Program-made: the position numbers and the translations under genes
Shown: positions 1-14,375 of the stretch, piece by piece
How the letters are laid out: every line of letters begins with the position of its first letter
How positions within the stretch are numbered: position 1 is the first letter of the stretch
Assembly: GCF_014805625.2 (NCBI RefSeq)
Contig: NW_023998415.1
Coordinates: 40,753,487 to 40,817,486 of the forward strand
From: Glossina fuscipes
Taxonomy: Eukaryota; Arthropoda; Insecta; Diptera; Glossinidae
DNA: 64,000 bases
Direction of reading: 5' to 3'
Notes under the pieces: model-generated
The model's input: the letters and a program-made list of their open reading frames with translations, nothing else
What the model was told of the DNA's origin: nothing
The model's database searches: none

Positions 1-3000
1 ACAGATCGCTCCAGGAATTCTTTGCAACAATTGCTATTAAATTAAAATTTAATCGAAATATATTTTTGTTTTTTTTTTTGCAAAAATGCAATATTTCTAC
101 GGTAATTTAATTTATATATAAAAAAAAAAAAAAAAAAAAAAAGAATGCAAGAAAAACATTAAGACACTTTTAAATTATTTATAAAAGAAAGGGCGAGAGT
201 GACGTTAATGCGAGATTAAGAAAACTTGTTAAAAGCAACAGTTGCTGCTTACTAAAAACTATCATGATTACTCTGCTCTAGTTAATGAAGTTTCTCTCTA
301 ATGAACTTTACCGAAAAGAAAAGATTTCAGTTAAAATTTAATTGTGCACAGAAAAAGCAAAAAAAGCAAATAAAAAAAAAAAAAAAACACGAAAGATAAC
401 TAACTATACAGTATGAAAAAAAAATTCCCAAAAAGCATTCTATTTATGTATGTATATGCAAGTAACTGTGCAGACACTCTTTCTCATTTCATAGCTAGCA
501 TACAATTGCCCTCACTCGTGAAATCATTGTTGCCGCTGACGGTCTGGGCTGCTTTCAGTACTTTTTGATTTCAATTGTTGCGTTATTTGTTTGTTTCCGC
601 GTTGGTGTTAAAGTGTAGCGCGCGATAAAAAGTATCTCCTTGTTCTTTCATATATATATATATATATATTTATTATTATTATTATTATTTTTTTTTTTAA
701 GTTAAGGTAAGATATGTTACATTCAAATTAATTTTTTTTCCAACTCCTAAAGAAATATTTCGTTAAAAATCTGCAATAAAAATTGATTGTGGATTGGATT
801 TTAATGAAGAATCAACAACAATCAGACAAAGAAGTCAGGAAAAGACTCGTTGCCATTATGTTAGCATCGCGTAAAGCTTTTCTTATTTTTTATTTTATGT
901 AAACAAACTGTTAGCGATTGTGCCGTGTGTGTCATTGTGTCAAAAAACATTGGCGTAAATGAGTATTTGAAATTTTTCTCTTAGTTCTTTACGCGCTGAC
1001 GTCGCTTAATATATATATTTGATTCTCTTAAAATTTAAATATTCCATTAGGTTGATAGCTAGCGGACACATTATGATAAAAGGAAAAGAAAGAAACTATA
1101 AACAAAAAAAATTAGACTGCGGTATACACGAAAACTTTTAAGACGCATCAACTTGTTTGCTTTCAGATAAGTTCTCGATTTTGAAAAGAATATGTTTCGA
1201 TTCATCTAACATATGTATGCTATGAGGATATAGAAAACAAAAGATAAAAAAATGAGCTCAGTAAGAAGAATTTTGCTCAGATTTGAAATATAAAACAAAC
1301 ATGTTATCGAAACAAACATGAAATCTCATAACTGATACATCATCAATTGATTCAAAAGATACAAATACGCAATACTCTTAGTTCTTTTAGTGTTTTTACC
1401 GGTTTCAAGGTAAACAACAATACAGAAAATTCTATTTGTATAGCAATGAACTGAGTTTTGCTAATGTAAATAAAAATATCTTTGAAAATTTAAAGAGAAT
1501 GACGGTCAATAGGTTTTTTGAATTATAGTTGAATTCATTAGTTAAGACTTTATACGCCGGCGTGCATGTCTCTGAACGCAGGTTAAATCGAGCGCAGTTC
1601 ATCAATGGCAGACAAGAGGCAATTATTTACAGCCTATGAAATTTTTGAACAACCTTCGACTTTATTCAATTTGCGATTTGTATTTCCCAGCGTTGCGTTA
1701 TAAAAGTAATGGTAAAGTTGTTTTACTTTCCAGCATTGGACATAGGGCTTAAATATACTAATAAATCAATTCCATCTAATTTCATTCAATCGCATCTTTC
1801 ATCAAGAATTCTTCTTCTTTTATATGTGAGTGTGTATAGTTATATTGTTACGAAAATTCCATACAATTAAGCGATTTTCTACAAAACACAATGAATGACA
1901 AAAATGATAGAACCAAAGACACTTTCAAAATTGCGTCTGACGACAGATAAAAACATTAACAAGAATTCGCGGAACATTTCGGCGAAAAACGAATGAACGC
2001 AAAAATATCACAACAAAGTTAAGTATCGCTAACTGGCTTGTAAGATAGAATATTTACGGAAGACCAAGTCAGTCGAGTCTAGAGAGTTGGTCGGAGTTAC
2101 GCCAACAGAAAAGACCAGCAAAAGGCACATGTAGTACCAAGTTCCCGTAAACAATTTGTGAAGAGATCTGTGTACGAATTGTTTAATAAAATCTTTGCTA
2201 TCCTAGAAAGCACATTTCAGTGGTACGAATCTAGTCTTGAAAACACGTCAAATAAATCTGTCAATTCACACGTGACATTTTCAGTTACAACATGTCACTT
2301 TTAGACTATTGGCTACACATTTTTATGTTTTCCGCATTTTGTACCTCCTCTATTATTAATTGCGGGCGCAATAATTTTAAAAAATATTATATTCAACTTA
2401 TATAGCAAACGGAATGAATGAAAGAATCAAACCAATTTTCTATTTGGCGTAACAATCGATAGAGGCGAAGACCGCAGAAGTGTGTACATTTTTTCACGAA
2501 AAATATTTTTGCAAATTGGTCTGTGTGGAACCGTAAGGTTTTACGTAGATATGCCATTTTTGACTTTCAAAAGAAGGCGTGTTCGGTAAACCAGTGCTAC
2601 TTTGCATTTCCAAAGTGATGTTTTTAAGGCGTATGCGATAACGTCGCTGACTTGCAAAACATGCCACGTAGTTCTTGTTTTTAAATTTAAATGAATTGAT
2701 TTGTCTACCGAAAAACACCAACGGCGAGAATTTTTATTTTTTCTACTCAACTCGCAAGGAAATGCTGCTAAATCATGACAATTCGCAGAGAATCGTAACG
2801 CAGGCCTGGACATTGACATCAACGGCCAAACTGATTATTCATGGTGGCGCCATTCGAAGAGACCAGCGGTATGGGCATATTGTTATCATCATTGAAAGCT
2901 ATCAGGCAAAATTGATGCAGCTAGAGCGATGATGAAGCGCAGAACATCCGCAACATATGTATGAAAACACAAACTAAAATTATTTTTTGCAGCAACACAA

Positions 3001-3470
3001 CAACAAAAAGCCAATCTAATTGCACATTTTCATATGGCTTTATATGCTGAAATCATCAACATCATGCTCGACACTTTACTTCAAAAAACAAAAACAATTG
3101 GATCTATTCCAATAATCGATTATTTAATTCTGAGATTTTTTGTGATAATCAACGTAAAACCCTTACACGAAAGGTAAAAGTGTGGAGCTTAAAAAAACAA
3201 GTGGGAATACAACAGTTGAGGAGGACTAACTTTTAGTTATCCTACACCGCCTCGTCTAGTACAGTGAATACGAGTTTTGATGGTAATACACCAAGAATAG
3301 CACATCATTTTCAGGTAAAGGCATACATTTCATAAAAGGCCTTCATATCAGAGGACATGCAAAACATCATATCCAAAACTAAAGATTTGTTGTCCCAAGA
3401 TATTTTTTTTATTTTTGCATCTATTACCGTCATTAAGGAACTAAAAATGAAACTTTCTCGCTATAAGAGG
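1..3470. other. Gene-free AT-rich stretch
   Basis: I see no supportable gene here. The stretch holds homopolymer A/T runs, short TA and TTA microsatellites (near 650-690) and a locally less AT-rich patch at about 510-630. Opposed short open frames overlap on both strands at about 2490-2930 without start context, splice logic or a recognisable family. Confidence 0.6.
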
Positions 3471-3479
3471 CCTTGCTTG

Positions 3480-4440
3480 TCATGATAACCTCTATATAGA
3501 GTGGGTTCGAACAAATAGATCTATGTGATCTAAAATACTTATGATTAACTTTTTTGCTAAATTACTAGTACGGACCAATTTTCATCATAAAATGTTACAA
3601 ATTAAACATTTTTGAGAAACTTTAGATGGAACGGGATCCAAGAGGTAGATCCATCTCGTTTATATTTAAATTGTATTTTTATATTTAATTACTATCCTGA
3701 AGAAATTTCCACCAAGATCTATATTTCATGAGAATCCGTTTATGCGATGGGATCCAAACATTAGTTCTACCTGGCTCAAATTAGATGAACTTGATTTCTA
3801 GTTCATATTGCTATTATGAACCAGTTTTTATTATGAAATGTTGAAAGTTCGACTTTTTTATCATATAAAAATTTAGTGATGGTAGGATTTGTGCCATCCG
3901 AACGCAATTTTTCTCACCACTCTAGAGTGCTGCAATAGTATTGTTTTAACTAACTACTAAATAACTACCTTTCAAAGTAAGTCGTGGAGTAAATGTGGAG
4001 TGATCGAAGAAGTTGTCCAATCCGAACCGTGGTTTCGCCGTTGAGCCAAAGCACGTCAGTATATGAAATTTCATTAAAGTATCTGCATGGAGAGCATAAT
4101 AACGCATGGCAGACAGGTGGACAGACATGCTTAGGTAGATTCGGAAACTAATTCTGAATTAATCGGTATAACAGAAGGCGGATCTATATTAACCTCTTCT
4201 CGGTGTTGCATACGTGCACTTAAACTTAATACATCCCGTTCCACAAGTGTTATTAGGTATAAAGAGCAAAGCTTCCATGTGACTATGATTGATAAAGGTT
4301 ACTGATCTGACCGGGCCGTTTAAAACGCCCAGGTTGCATCTATGGGTAATAAATATCTCGTTACGTTGTTCTGTAAGCTGATGGGTATTCAAGATTCGAG
4401 TCGAATATAATTTTCTAAGCAATGTTTTATATAATTTACT
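3480..4440 (+). repeat. Dispersed repeat family, copy 1
   Basis: This diverged copy belongs to a family seen at least six times in the window. Shared landmarks are a 'catgagaatccgtttatg' block near 3728, a 'accagtttttattatgaaatgttgaa'-like block near 3820, a polar 'gacagacatgctta' block near 4120 and a 'tctcggtgttgcatac' block near 4200. There is no open frame. The class of element is not recognised. Copies differ by many substitutions and indels, so the family looks old. Confidence 0.6.
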
Positions 4441-5879
4441 TTGCACTTATCTTTGAAGGCAAAAAAATATGAAAATAAAAGCACAATAACGACAACAACA
4501 ACAACAACAATCGCAACAAAATAGTGATTAAAAATTTTTTTTATGCAAATGATTTAATGAAATAATGGAATATTTATAAAGTGTCATAATCGGTAGCGCG
4601 CTGTATTTAGCTGACCGCAAGATACTTTACACAATATATCGGTCAATAAGTTCCAGGAAAAATCAAGAAAATGCATCATAAGTGAATAATCGAAATAGGA
4701 TAAAGCTTTCAGAAGCGCCGTTTAGCCCTTTCTAGAAATTAAAATAGATTTTCTGTGCGAGACGATGTCCATGTTCACGGTTCCGTGGCTTGACGTCCAT
4801 TATGTTATTTAGGAATTTTCTTTTCATATAAAAATAATTTATTTTAGACGAAAGTAAAGTAGAAGACAAGGCTTGTAAACTTTACATACATACGTCCTAT
4901 GGCACTTGTGGTAACAGGTCTAGAGGAGCTCACCTTTTTAGTTGTATCGATCGATTCAAAATCATTTTTCCGATTTCTCAATCTTGTGGTACTTGTAAAC
5001 CGAATTTTACAAAACTCAACGAAGAGCGTAAACTCTACTTAAACGTAAAGAACTAATTTTTCGATATTCTTTGTAAAAATACATATAAACTCTTAATGCC
5101 ATATATATAGGTAAGAGGGAGATATTTCGACAATTTTTTAAAAGTAATTACATTAAAATATATTATATATAATTATATCGGCCCTAGAGTGTACTGAATG
5201 ATTCAGTCGGCATTATGCGAACACGACAAAAAATGCAACGAGCACAGGTAAGTCTAGGAGTCATAATTTGCTGTTGTTAAGCCAAGTAATTGAAATGAAG
5301 CAGTTAAATAAATAAATCAAGTAACTAATAATTGGTTGGATGTAAACAGAAAAGTATTGCATAAAATAATAAAGTTATCTTTTTAACTTACCGCACTATA
5401 GTTGTCGAAGTTAGAGTAAAAAAAACAATTTTAACTAGAAATTGAATCATCGTTCACCGTCCGCGAAGAGAAACGGTTCTTAAATTTGTGCCGACGGTTC
5501 TTAATAAGTGTTACTTACATGAATAATATAATAAAAGTAATGGACTTTTCACTATTCACTGGTTCTTATAGTTGGAGAGCAGATAATTTTCTCTTACACG
5601 GTTTCGATTATTTTTTCCATAACATCGCTCAGGAAGAGACGTAATAGCTACAAGTTTCAAGTGCGTGTTTCTATTACAAATTTTTAATAAGAATTTTCAA
5701 GAAATCAATTATCTTTATTTATTATTGTTATTCATTCATTGTAGCTGCCTTTGTTATCCGATTTGGACCGGTTTCAATATTAACAATTTTGCAATTAGAG
5801 TCTCGATAATGACTTTTGCTCCCTAATCTTATTTCTTTTTTAATTCCCACCACTATAAGAGGGGGGTATACACATTTTG

Positions 5880-6170
5880 CTTTTCTTCCATAATGTATGT
5901 AACCACCCAATAACCCAAAAGGAAGCTTCAGAGACTCTATAAAGTATATATATTCTGTCTGACCGTCTGTGTGTCCGCGTGGAGTGCGCTGTTGACACTG
6001 TCCTGGTAGCAAAAATGAATATATCGACTTCAAATTTAGTAGAAACATTGAAAGTTTTTGGACGCATTGGTTGGCATTGAAAATGGGCCAAATTGGTCGG
6101 AGCAAAAGCGCGCAGTGCAGCGTAAATTGGACATAAGTCGGGTTTTTTTTTTTTAAATTTTTGCATTTTT
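5880..6170 (-). repeat. Dispersed repeat family, inverted copy
   Basis: Read on the minus strand, this block has the family's order: a run of GACAGAC-like units, then a 'tatatatactttatagagtct' stretch, then 'ttttgggttattgggtggttacatacatt', which matches the conserved 3' end of the plus-strand copies. The open minus-strand frames here come from the repeat and are not treated as genes. Confidence 0.5.
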
Positions 6171-6889
6171 GCTTCTTACTCGAAAATTATAAAAGTCAGA
6201 AGGTCGAAATTTTTCATATTTACTTTACGAAACACTCTGCTTCTTACGTGTAAAAGTGGTCAATATCCGCCATGGCCCCTACAAGATTACAAGCGATTAT
6301 ATTCTGTTTTTGAGGTTTTATGCTTATTTACTATAAGGCAAACAAGACCGAATGTTTAAAGCTATTTTGCATAGTCCTTAAGCGAAGGTATATTATCGGC
6401 CTAAAAATGGATTCATTAATTAATGATTATGGTAGAAACCCCGATCGCTTTTTTCTTAATAATACTAGCGATATGGGTATCAAGTAAAAGAACTTGGAGA
6501 GTAGAATGCGAAAAACATAGTGGTGGGTATGCGAGATTCGGCTATCGCCATATTTGAAATGATAATTTCTGTAATGATTTGCTATTGCTGTGTTTCACTC
6601 TCTATTAAAAAAGGATTTGTTAAAGTTCGCAAAAAACAAGTAAGAATAATATAGCCAGGCAAGACCGACCTTTAGATACCATGCAGCGCTTTGCCTAATA
6701 CTGTCATTTATTAACTTTCGTGATAATACTTCGTAAAAATTATATATTAATTTTAAGCAAATCCATAATTTCCATGAAAAGCCACATATTGGGGGATACT
6801 CAAACTTCCACATGATCTAAATTTATGTAAATTTAATGCACTTGTCAAAGATTTTATTATTTTGTAGGTGCTTTCGTCATACCAATTAA

Positions 6890-7450
6890 TTACAAATTTG
6901 TAGCCGTAAGAAAGTTTGGCTTGCATGGGAGCCGAAAAAGTAAACCTTTGTGATTCAAATTTCTTATAATTAATTTACTAAGGATCAATTTTTGTCATAA
7001 TGTACATATTAAAAATTACATCTTTTTGGCATATAATGACTTATTCTTTTTATTAGAACTTTTCTATTGATTGGGAACCAAAAAATAGATCTATATGGTC
7101 CAAATTCGTTACGATGAGTTTTTATGTTAAATTATTATTATGAACGAATTGCCATAAGTAAGAAATAGTGAAAATTGAGTCTCTTTATCATGTAAAGATT
7201 CAGTTTTCGTAGGAACGGTTATATGGCAAGGAGTTCAAAAAATGATTTCATCCAATTCAAAGGTTTTCCACCGAAATCCTACTACTCGGCGCTTTATCAC
7301 GAAATTCTAAAAATTACACTATCTAGGCAGACACCAAGGAGACAGACGGACAGATAAACTTAGGTAAATTTAAGTGGATCTACCTGAAATTTTTCGGGAT
7401 GCTACAAACGTTCGCACAAACTTCACGCACTCTGTACCATGGACATTGTA
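6890..7450 (+). repeat. Dispersed repeat family, copy 2
   Basis: It carries the family landmarks 'gtaggaacggttatatggc' near 7208, 'gagacagacggacagata' near 7340, and a 'ttcgggatgctacaaac' block near 7394 followed by 'ttcgcacaaactt'. It matches the copies at 22.7-23.2 kb and 55.8-57.0 kb in order and spacing, with indels. No coding potential is seen. Confidence 0.6.
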
Positions 7451-8599
7451 AAGTATAAAAATATGCCAACGAGTGCTTCTGTAATGTATATTTTAGTAAA
7501 TCTTTCATGTTGCAGGAAAGATGAGCCCGTTGATTTCTGGTCATGCGATATTCTTTGCGACGCAGTTATACGCCGATTTTTTCGATTCAAAATTTAAATT
7601 TAAAATAAGTCAAGATATAATTTTATTGCATTTGGAACTCATCATTTTGAAAAGGTTCGCCTTAACGTTTAATCAGTGCATTGGATAAGAAAACCTAAGG
7701 ACTAAAAGAAAATATAAATTCGTAGAGAGCTAAGCGCTCCCGCTTATGCGTCGTTAGACATATTTCTAAATAACACAATAATGAAAGTCATGGGACCATT
7801 TGTTGGGTCATACGTTATTAATTGAACGCTTGGAAAACTCGGACATAGCCAGTAGAAATTTCTTCAAAATGTAGAAATAATTACGGTCTACGTTAAATAC
7901 ACCCTTACATGGACAGACATCAAGCAGATAAACGGTGTGGCGGACAAATTTTACAGCTTAAAGCGATTCAGAAGACGAGCCTTAGTCGGACGATATATTA
8001 AGATGACTAACTATTTTTTATAGATTATAGGAAGGGATAAATTTTTTCGTGCTATTATTTTATGTAAGTTGTTGAGTGATTTGAGTGAAAATTTCATTAT
8101 CGCATGCTAGAATTTCACGAATTATTTCATACTACAATATAATACTATAAAGTTTTTAGTTCTCAGAAATGACTCATTTTAAAGATATGTATGTAAACAT
8201 ATTTTGTTAAATCAAGTTTAATAATAAAAACAAAAAATAATGATAATTTCCTGTAAAATTATACAAATTAAACTTTCAATTAGAATGCGAAATTGCAACA
8301 ACTAAAAAAGAAAATTTATTTAAAAAAATTCGCTGTCATTAATCTTCACAGTTTCACATCGTTCGATGAGAAGTGCACAGTATATATAAAACAAGTAAGA
8401 AAGTAATGTCAGCCTTAACACGAATCTTTAATCCTCACCACATTACATCTACACATTACAATAGCGAAATATGTTGTTACTTGTTTGATTTCTATAATGA
8501 TATGTTAGCTATCCATAGGAAATGTTTGCAACAGATTTTTATTGGCATAGGACAGGTCTCAGCGCGATTGGCGCAATTATAGTAAATAACATGTAAATC

Positions 8600-9330
8600 T
8601 GGCCACTAGATACTCTACATCAATCATTTCGTGTAGTATAATTATTCATCCATTTTGAAGATATTGCATCAAAAATTATACATTATTTTCATGCAAAGAT
8701 ATATTTTGCATGAGAGTCCATCTATTGGAGGATGGTCAAGACGAAAATTGACTGAAATTTGACTGAACTGTATTCATCTGTCAACGATCTGTGATAAAAG
8801 ATTAGAAATTGGACTTTCTCGTCATACACGGTGAGGTCAAGGAAATAAAAAAAATAGCATGGATATGATTCAAATTCCATAGAGTTAAGTTTTTTGCTAA
8901 ATTGTTGCTATGGACCAATTTTCATCATTAAAATATTAAAAATTAAATTTTCTTTGGACCACTACTACTATTCATGAGAATTCGTATATGCTTTGCTGCA
9001 TGGTCCAAGAAATAGGTCTATGTGCTTGAAATTCGGTCCGCCTAATTTTGTGCCTTTGTGGCATATAAGGGCATACATTTCGCTTTCGTCCTTAGGGCAA
9101 AGCACGTATGTGTACCAAATTTCATCAAAAAAAATCTCAAAAATTGCGATCTATAGGATGAATACAAGAAGACATTGACAGACGTCAGATTGATAGATAA
9201 GATTATATTGATTCAAAAAGTGATTGCAATTCGATCAGTATGATCAAAGGTGGGTCTATCTTCTGGGTGATACGTATGTCCGCGTTAACTTAATATACTT
9301 TATACTATAAGTAGTGTAGGGTATAATTAA
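8600..9330 (+). repeat. Dispersed repeat family, copy 3
   Basis: Landmarks are 'catgagagtccatctattgg' near 8711 and a second similar block 'catgagaattcgtatatg' near 8970. They are followed by 'ccaaatttcatcaaaaaaaatctc' near 9115, a decayed GACAGAC block near 9177 and 'ttctgggtgatacgtatgtc' near 9259. The duplicated first landmark suggests two overlapping copies. No open frame supports a gene. Confidence 0.55.
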
Positions 9331-9929
9331 TCGAATTAAATCAACAATATCGGTCGGAAAATAACGGACAAACAAAAAAAAAACATATGTCGACGAGTCA
9401 GTTCTTATTGAAGTGGAATCCGTTTACTTGAAAGCAACTTTAATATGCATTTCGATTCGCTGTGAATGCAATCGAAAAATCAATAATTATACCATAATAT
9501 ATGTTAATAGGCATACATAACATCCATGACTACATCGTAATTCGGCGTGCACAAATTACGAACTTAACCCCACCCTCGTTAACATTTCTTAGTAGATAAG
9601 AAGTTTTTTTGTACAAGTGTTTGTTTACATTTATGTGTGTCATCTTTATAGAGTTAATTTAATAATAAAAAATTATTTTCAATTGTCTTAAATTTTTATC
9701 TAAAGGGTTCTAAAACTGGGTGCATTTAGAGTGACGCTCAGTTATGCATATTTTGATATCAATTTAAGCAAATCACTTATTTGCATAATACGGGAGGTGT
9801 CGAGGACCAGGTGTGTTGCAAGCGTATGTTTCATTGGTACATTATTAGTACATTTATACAGACCGCATTCCTTAGCTTACTTACATTTTGTCTATTTGTT
9901 TTGTTGGTGATTTTCTTCTTATTGTTATT

Positions 9930-9942
9930 GTTGTTATTATTC

Positions 9943-9992
<50 letters not shown>

Positions 9993-10093
9993 ATTATATA
10001 TTATTTTATATTATTGTCGCTATATATTGTTGTTGTTTATGGGACAATCAAGACGCGCTTTATGATGTATTGTTTGTTTTTATTTATAAATAC

Positions 10094-10144
<51 letters not shown>
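9930..10144. repeat. (TTA)n and (TG)n microsatellites
   Basis: A TTA tract runs from about 9933 to 9990 and a TG tract from about 10097 to 10144. Both create long hydrophobic or Cys/Val open frames that are artefacts of the repeat. Confidence 0.95.
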
Positions 10145-10146
<2 letters not shown>

Positions 10147-12172
10147 GTTTTGATGTGCAAATACTTATATGCACCTGTACTGAATTTCAATGTGATTCAT
10201 GCCAGACTTGCCATACAAATCATTTTAATTGCTTAACTAAATGTACAACTTTTGTTTTTTAACGCTACTATTCAACGCTACTATTCAACCAACGCGTATT
10301 CAATGCAGGCATAGTTATAGGTTATTGCGTTGTTTTGCATTTCATAAAAGAGTATAGCCATGTCCGCAAAAGGCTAATAACAATAATGCAATTTATCGCA
10401 GTTTAGTGAACTTTTTATCAAAAATGGTTAATGATGTGTGGGCACGTTCTGATTTTTCTCTTTTTATTTTATAATAATTCTTCTTAAGGACTGACACACG
10501 CTTTATTATTTCGTATTATTTATTAAGAGTAATTGATTATAATTTTCTTTAGGGATTTTATGTCCCTGCGTCGCATGCATAAATATAATATAATAAAAAA
10601 TATAATATATATATATATATAAATAAATGTGAAGCGAAATGAAGAAAATGAATTGCAATCACAAGCTGAGAAGAAATATAAACATCGTTCATCGTTTTAG
10701 GGTCAATGTGCTTTACTGCCTATCTATAAATATTTCTTCTTTCGTTATAGAACAATTGCATACAAATGAAGATTATGCCATCTAAATATAATAAACTTCA
10801 GCAAACACAGCAATTATAATAAATGGAATCTGTTATATCTGTAATGCATACTTTTCATGAACAAAATTCTAAACATTCTCTATGCGTCTCTGTAACGAAG
10901 ACGATGTATGTATACGCAACGATGATAAATGCGAAATTTTTTCAACAACTTAGCTTCGGTTCTCTTATAATATTCCCTATCCATTTAAGGTATCCCAAAA
11001 AGTGTCATGTTTAAGCTTTTCCGGTTGTGCTTAAAGTATAGACTAAGAGCTAAACAAATGGAATCTTTGTCCTAACGCCTGCGGCAAATCGTGTATATCA
11101 AAGACAGGGACTTATGAATGGTACAAAATTTTCAAAGAAGCCCTATCGTTCCGTTTCGGAAAATTAATCGCAGTCTTCTTACAGAATTGATACAAGCGTT
11201 TGCTCATAGCTCCTATTGCATTAATTCTAGACATTCTGGCTGATGTTTTGGTAGAAAAACCCCACGAAATGACTAAGAGCAGTATTTAGTTGGCATGGTT
11301 CCGTGGCATGGTTCAATATTCTCTATTTTTCAAAGACAAGGTACATTGAAATGTTTATTTAACGAGCTCAAAATATTACATCAGTCAGCTAAAAATGCAT
11401 GCAACACTAGTTCAAGGATTAGCTTACTACGAATATTAAATAAAAAATATGTTGAAGGCTGATTGAAAGCATACAATAAATGCAAATAATAAATAGATGA
11501 AAAACGAATGCGAAGAAGCTTTCCAATATTCAACAGCAATTTGGAAAGATTTTAATATAGAACATGCCCACTATCTTTATCAAGCGGAAAGAGGCAAAAA
11601 TTGCAATTAAATCTTTTGGAATACCAGTTGAAAATTTCCGCACGATAGGATAGAATAGGTTAAGATTAATCAACTAAAAAGCTCTAATTAATGTACAATT
11701 CCATCTTCTTCCCTACTTTGCGATTTTCCGCATAAAATGAACAAAAGAAGCCAAAAGCATAATAATTATAAAAATTAAATATATAAGAAACACTAGGTCT
11801 TATATACTATTACCACCGCACCCTTTACAATAAATGAAAAGGCGGGATTGGCTCTTGTTTCTCTGAAAGTTTCTCTTACATACTTTGTATGTTGCAATTT
11901 CTTTCAGTTATACGTACACTTTATGGTAAATAGTCATAGCGTTTGATTATTCATGCTACAGGATTCATTATTATTATTATTATTATTATTATGATTATAA
12001 TTGATTATATATATTTTATTTAGACGAAGGAAATAAATTTTAGGAGTAAAAAGTAGGATGAGTATTAGCAACCAAAGCTATTGGCTCTTTTTTTTTTTTT
12101 GTTTTGAAAGCTAGTCTAGATGGGTTCTCTAGCCGTTTCTATTGATATTACGCTCTCCAGGTGCTTTCAAAA
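10145..12172. other. Gene-free stretch
   Basis: Nothing supportable was found. It is AT-rich sequence with short (ATA)n and (ATT)n tracts (near 10585-10622 and 11965-11993) and scattered stop codons in all frames. Confidence 0.55.
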
Positions 12173-12800
12173 TGTCCATAGAGTCTCACTAAGCCACGTA
12201 TGCCTGCAGGTATATGATGGACTTGTTCTTAAGTCGTAACAAATAAATAAATTAATTACACTATTTATGCAAAAAGGAATTGACGGACGGCTTTCCCTTT
12301 GGCCGAATAAAAGAAAATGTCTGGTAAATTAATTAATACATGCAGAAATGGAAAAGGGATATGACGAATAAGTTCTCCCCTTTTACCTATTTTTACTTTT
12401 GAACACATGTCATGGATGCCTGCGGGTAATGGTGGTAATTGATCAACAAGCACAGTGGAAGCCTTATGACGGAAGCAGTCAGTTGATCAATTGGTGAGTC
12501 CTGACTACTGGGTGCGGCCCTTCGGGGAGTACTCGTGGTGGTTGTGGTTGGCGAGTTCCTAGCTAAAATGGAACAATTGAGTGCAGCTGGGCCTCGCCAT
12601 TCACCAGAGTGGGGTTTATTGTTCCATACACAATAAACTATTCTGGACTCTGGTGCTGTTTAGGCCCCTACTCTGTGGGGATTGTCTAACTCGCCAGGGG
12701 GCGTAGTACGCTTAAAAAGTGGTTTGGGCCACCGTGGGGTTAAGCCTTACAGGCAGGAACCCACGTTAAATCCTTGCCACAAATTCTGTCCATAGAGTCT
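12173..12800. mobile_element. 600-bp insertion flanked by a 14-bp direct repeat
   Basis: The 14-mer 'tgtccatagagtct' occurs at 12173-12186 and again at 12787-12800. This is what a target-site duplication around a 600-bp insert (12187-12786) would look like. The insert is clearly less AT-rich than its surroundings. It contains a perfect 11-bp inverted repeat (12437-12447 with 12482-12492), a CCC-TTCG-GGG mini-hairpin (12518-12527) and a larger two-part hairpin (12602-12655). No poly-A or terminal inverted repeat is evident. The only long frame (12265-12453, minus) matches no family I recognise. A 14-bp duplication fits target-primed retrotransposition, but the class is unknown. Confidence 0.55.
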
Positions 12801-13193
12801 TTGAGTGTCTTCGAGAATCGGGTGATATTCACAAAGCTATATATGTTTAATCGTAAAATTTTGTTCAAATCGGGGAATCAGTTTTCTCAAGGATCAATTC
12901 AGCTACCCTGCAATGCTATGACCAAAGCGGATTCTTGCAAATGATCTTTATCTTGATTTTTATTTTCTATTTTTCAATTTTTATAATCATTTTATTCATT
13001 CTTAATGCCGCTCTAATTAAGCAATGTCACGAATACCGAAGAGTATACACGGTGGGGTAACTTCACATTTATTTTATGTTAGGTTGACGGAAAGGCAATA
13101 ATGTATTTCAGATTTTTTTGGTGACTCTTTTGGCATCGTTGTCACTATAATTTGTCATCAATGTCGTTGAAAAATATTTATTTGCAATAAAAA

Positions 13194-13196
<3 letters not shown>

Positions 13197-13225
<29 letters not shown>

Positions 13226-13376
13226 TTTTACAGTCATGGCATAGAAAACATTTTAGTCAAATTTTTAGCAAGTACTTTGCTTTATTGGTCGTACTTTGGA
13301 GTATCTTATGGCGGCACATTTGCCAAATCGCTCCATATATAAAAATAAGTAAAAAAAAAAAAAAAAAAAAAAAAAA
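13197..13376. repeat. (CA)n and poly(A) tracts
   Basis: A CA microsatellite lies at 13197-13226 and a 26-base A run at 13351-13376. The rest of 12801-14375 shows no supportable gene. Confidence 0.9.
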
Positions 13377-14375
13377 CACATCACATTTGAATTAAATTAA
13401 TGAAAATTTATGTATATATGTCGGTATTTCAAATACTTCAAGTACATATTAAGATAACATAAGTGTATGCATTAATATGTCTACTCGGAAAAATGCAAGT
13501 GTACAAAAATCTATTTCAAGATATATTTAGAGCATAAAGAAAACTTTAATTATATTTTAAAAATAACTTATTGCATATGACCTCATCTTAGAAGCGTGGG
13601 ACATAGAAATAATCAAACGTGCATTCACGCTAGTCATACATCATAGGATGGCTATTAAGCACATGTGGACGAGGATCACAAAAAGGATTAACGCGCTTTG
13701 CGAAAACAATTAGAGTAATTAAGGAAAATCGGGAAAAAGAAATATTCCCTCTTAGCGATCCAACAATATATCAAGACAACCGGGACAATTTTTGCAACGA
13801 ATTCTTCAATGTTGCTGTGAAGGCATCCATAGAGTACAATATTTCATAATAAAGTTCAAGTTTTCTCAAAGGTATCTTCTAATTATTTTTTCAGAATGGG
13901 TGGAGCAGTAATGGCAGAGTGTTATAGTTGTGGCGGGACATATTCGGCTTTTATATGCAAAGTTTAATCGAATGCGCGAAACTTTTTTATATTCTAGCGT
14001 AACTAGTACGTTTTCTGAAAAAAAGAAAAGAATCTCTCACACACATTTACTTAGAGCGAACCGAGTCTTTTAATAAAGTTCATTACCATCATTAAAGGAA
14101 AACTGAATCATTTATTTAAAAATTAAGTACAAACAATAGTATAAATCGCATGCGAGAAACTAACTGAATCGAGAGATATGGGAGAGAAAATTTGTTGTAA
14201 CATTGTACTCACTTCACTGACTCTAATATAAATAATTGAAAACTTGTAAAAAAAAAACAAAGGAGAATATTAACCATAACACAAATAGCAGCGTAGTTGC
14301 ACTCTTACTTTGCCAGCTTAAAAACAATTGCGGTACAACATTATCCAGTTGTTAATGTACTGAGCAGTCACAGTT

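Noticed and set aside
2490..2935. Overlapping open frames on both strands (75-93 codons)
   Set aside because: No family motif, no splice logic and no start context. Opposed overlapping frames are expected by chance in the locally less AT-rich sequence.
9781..10262. Two long plus-strand frames rich in Leu/Ile and Cys/Val
   Set aside because: They are translations of the (TTA)n and (TG)n microsatellites.
12265..12453. 62-codon minus-strand frame in the 600-bp insertion
   Set aside because: No recognisable family and short length. Kept only as a property of the insertion.
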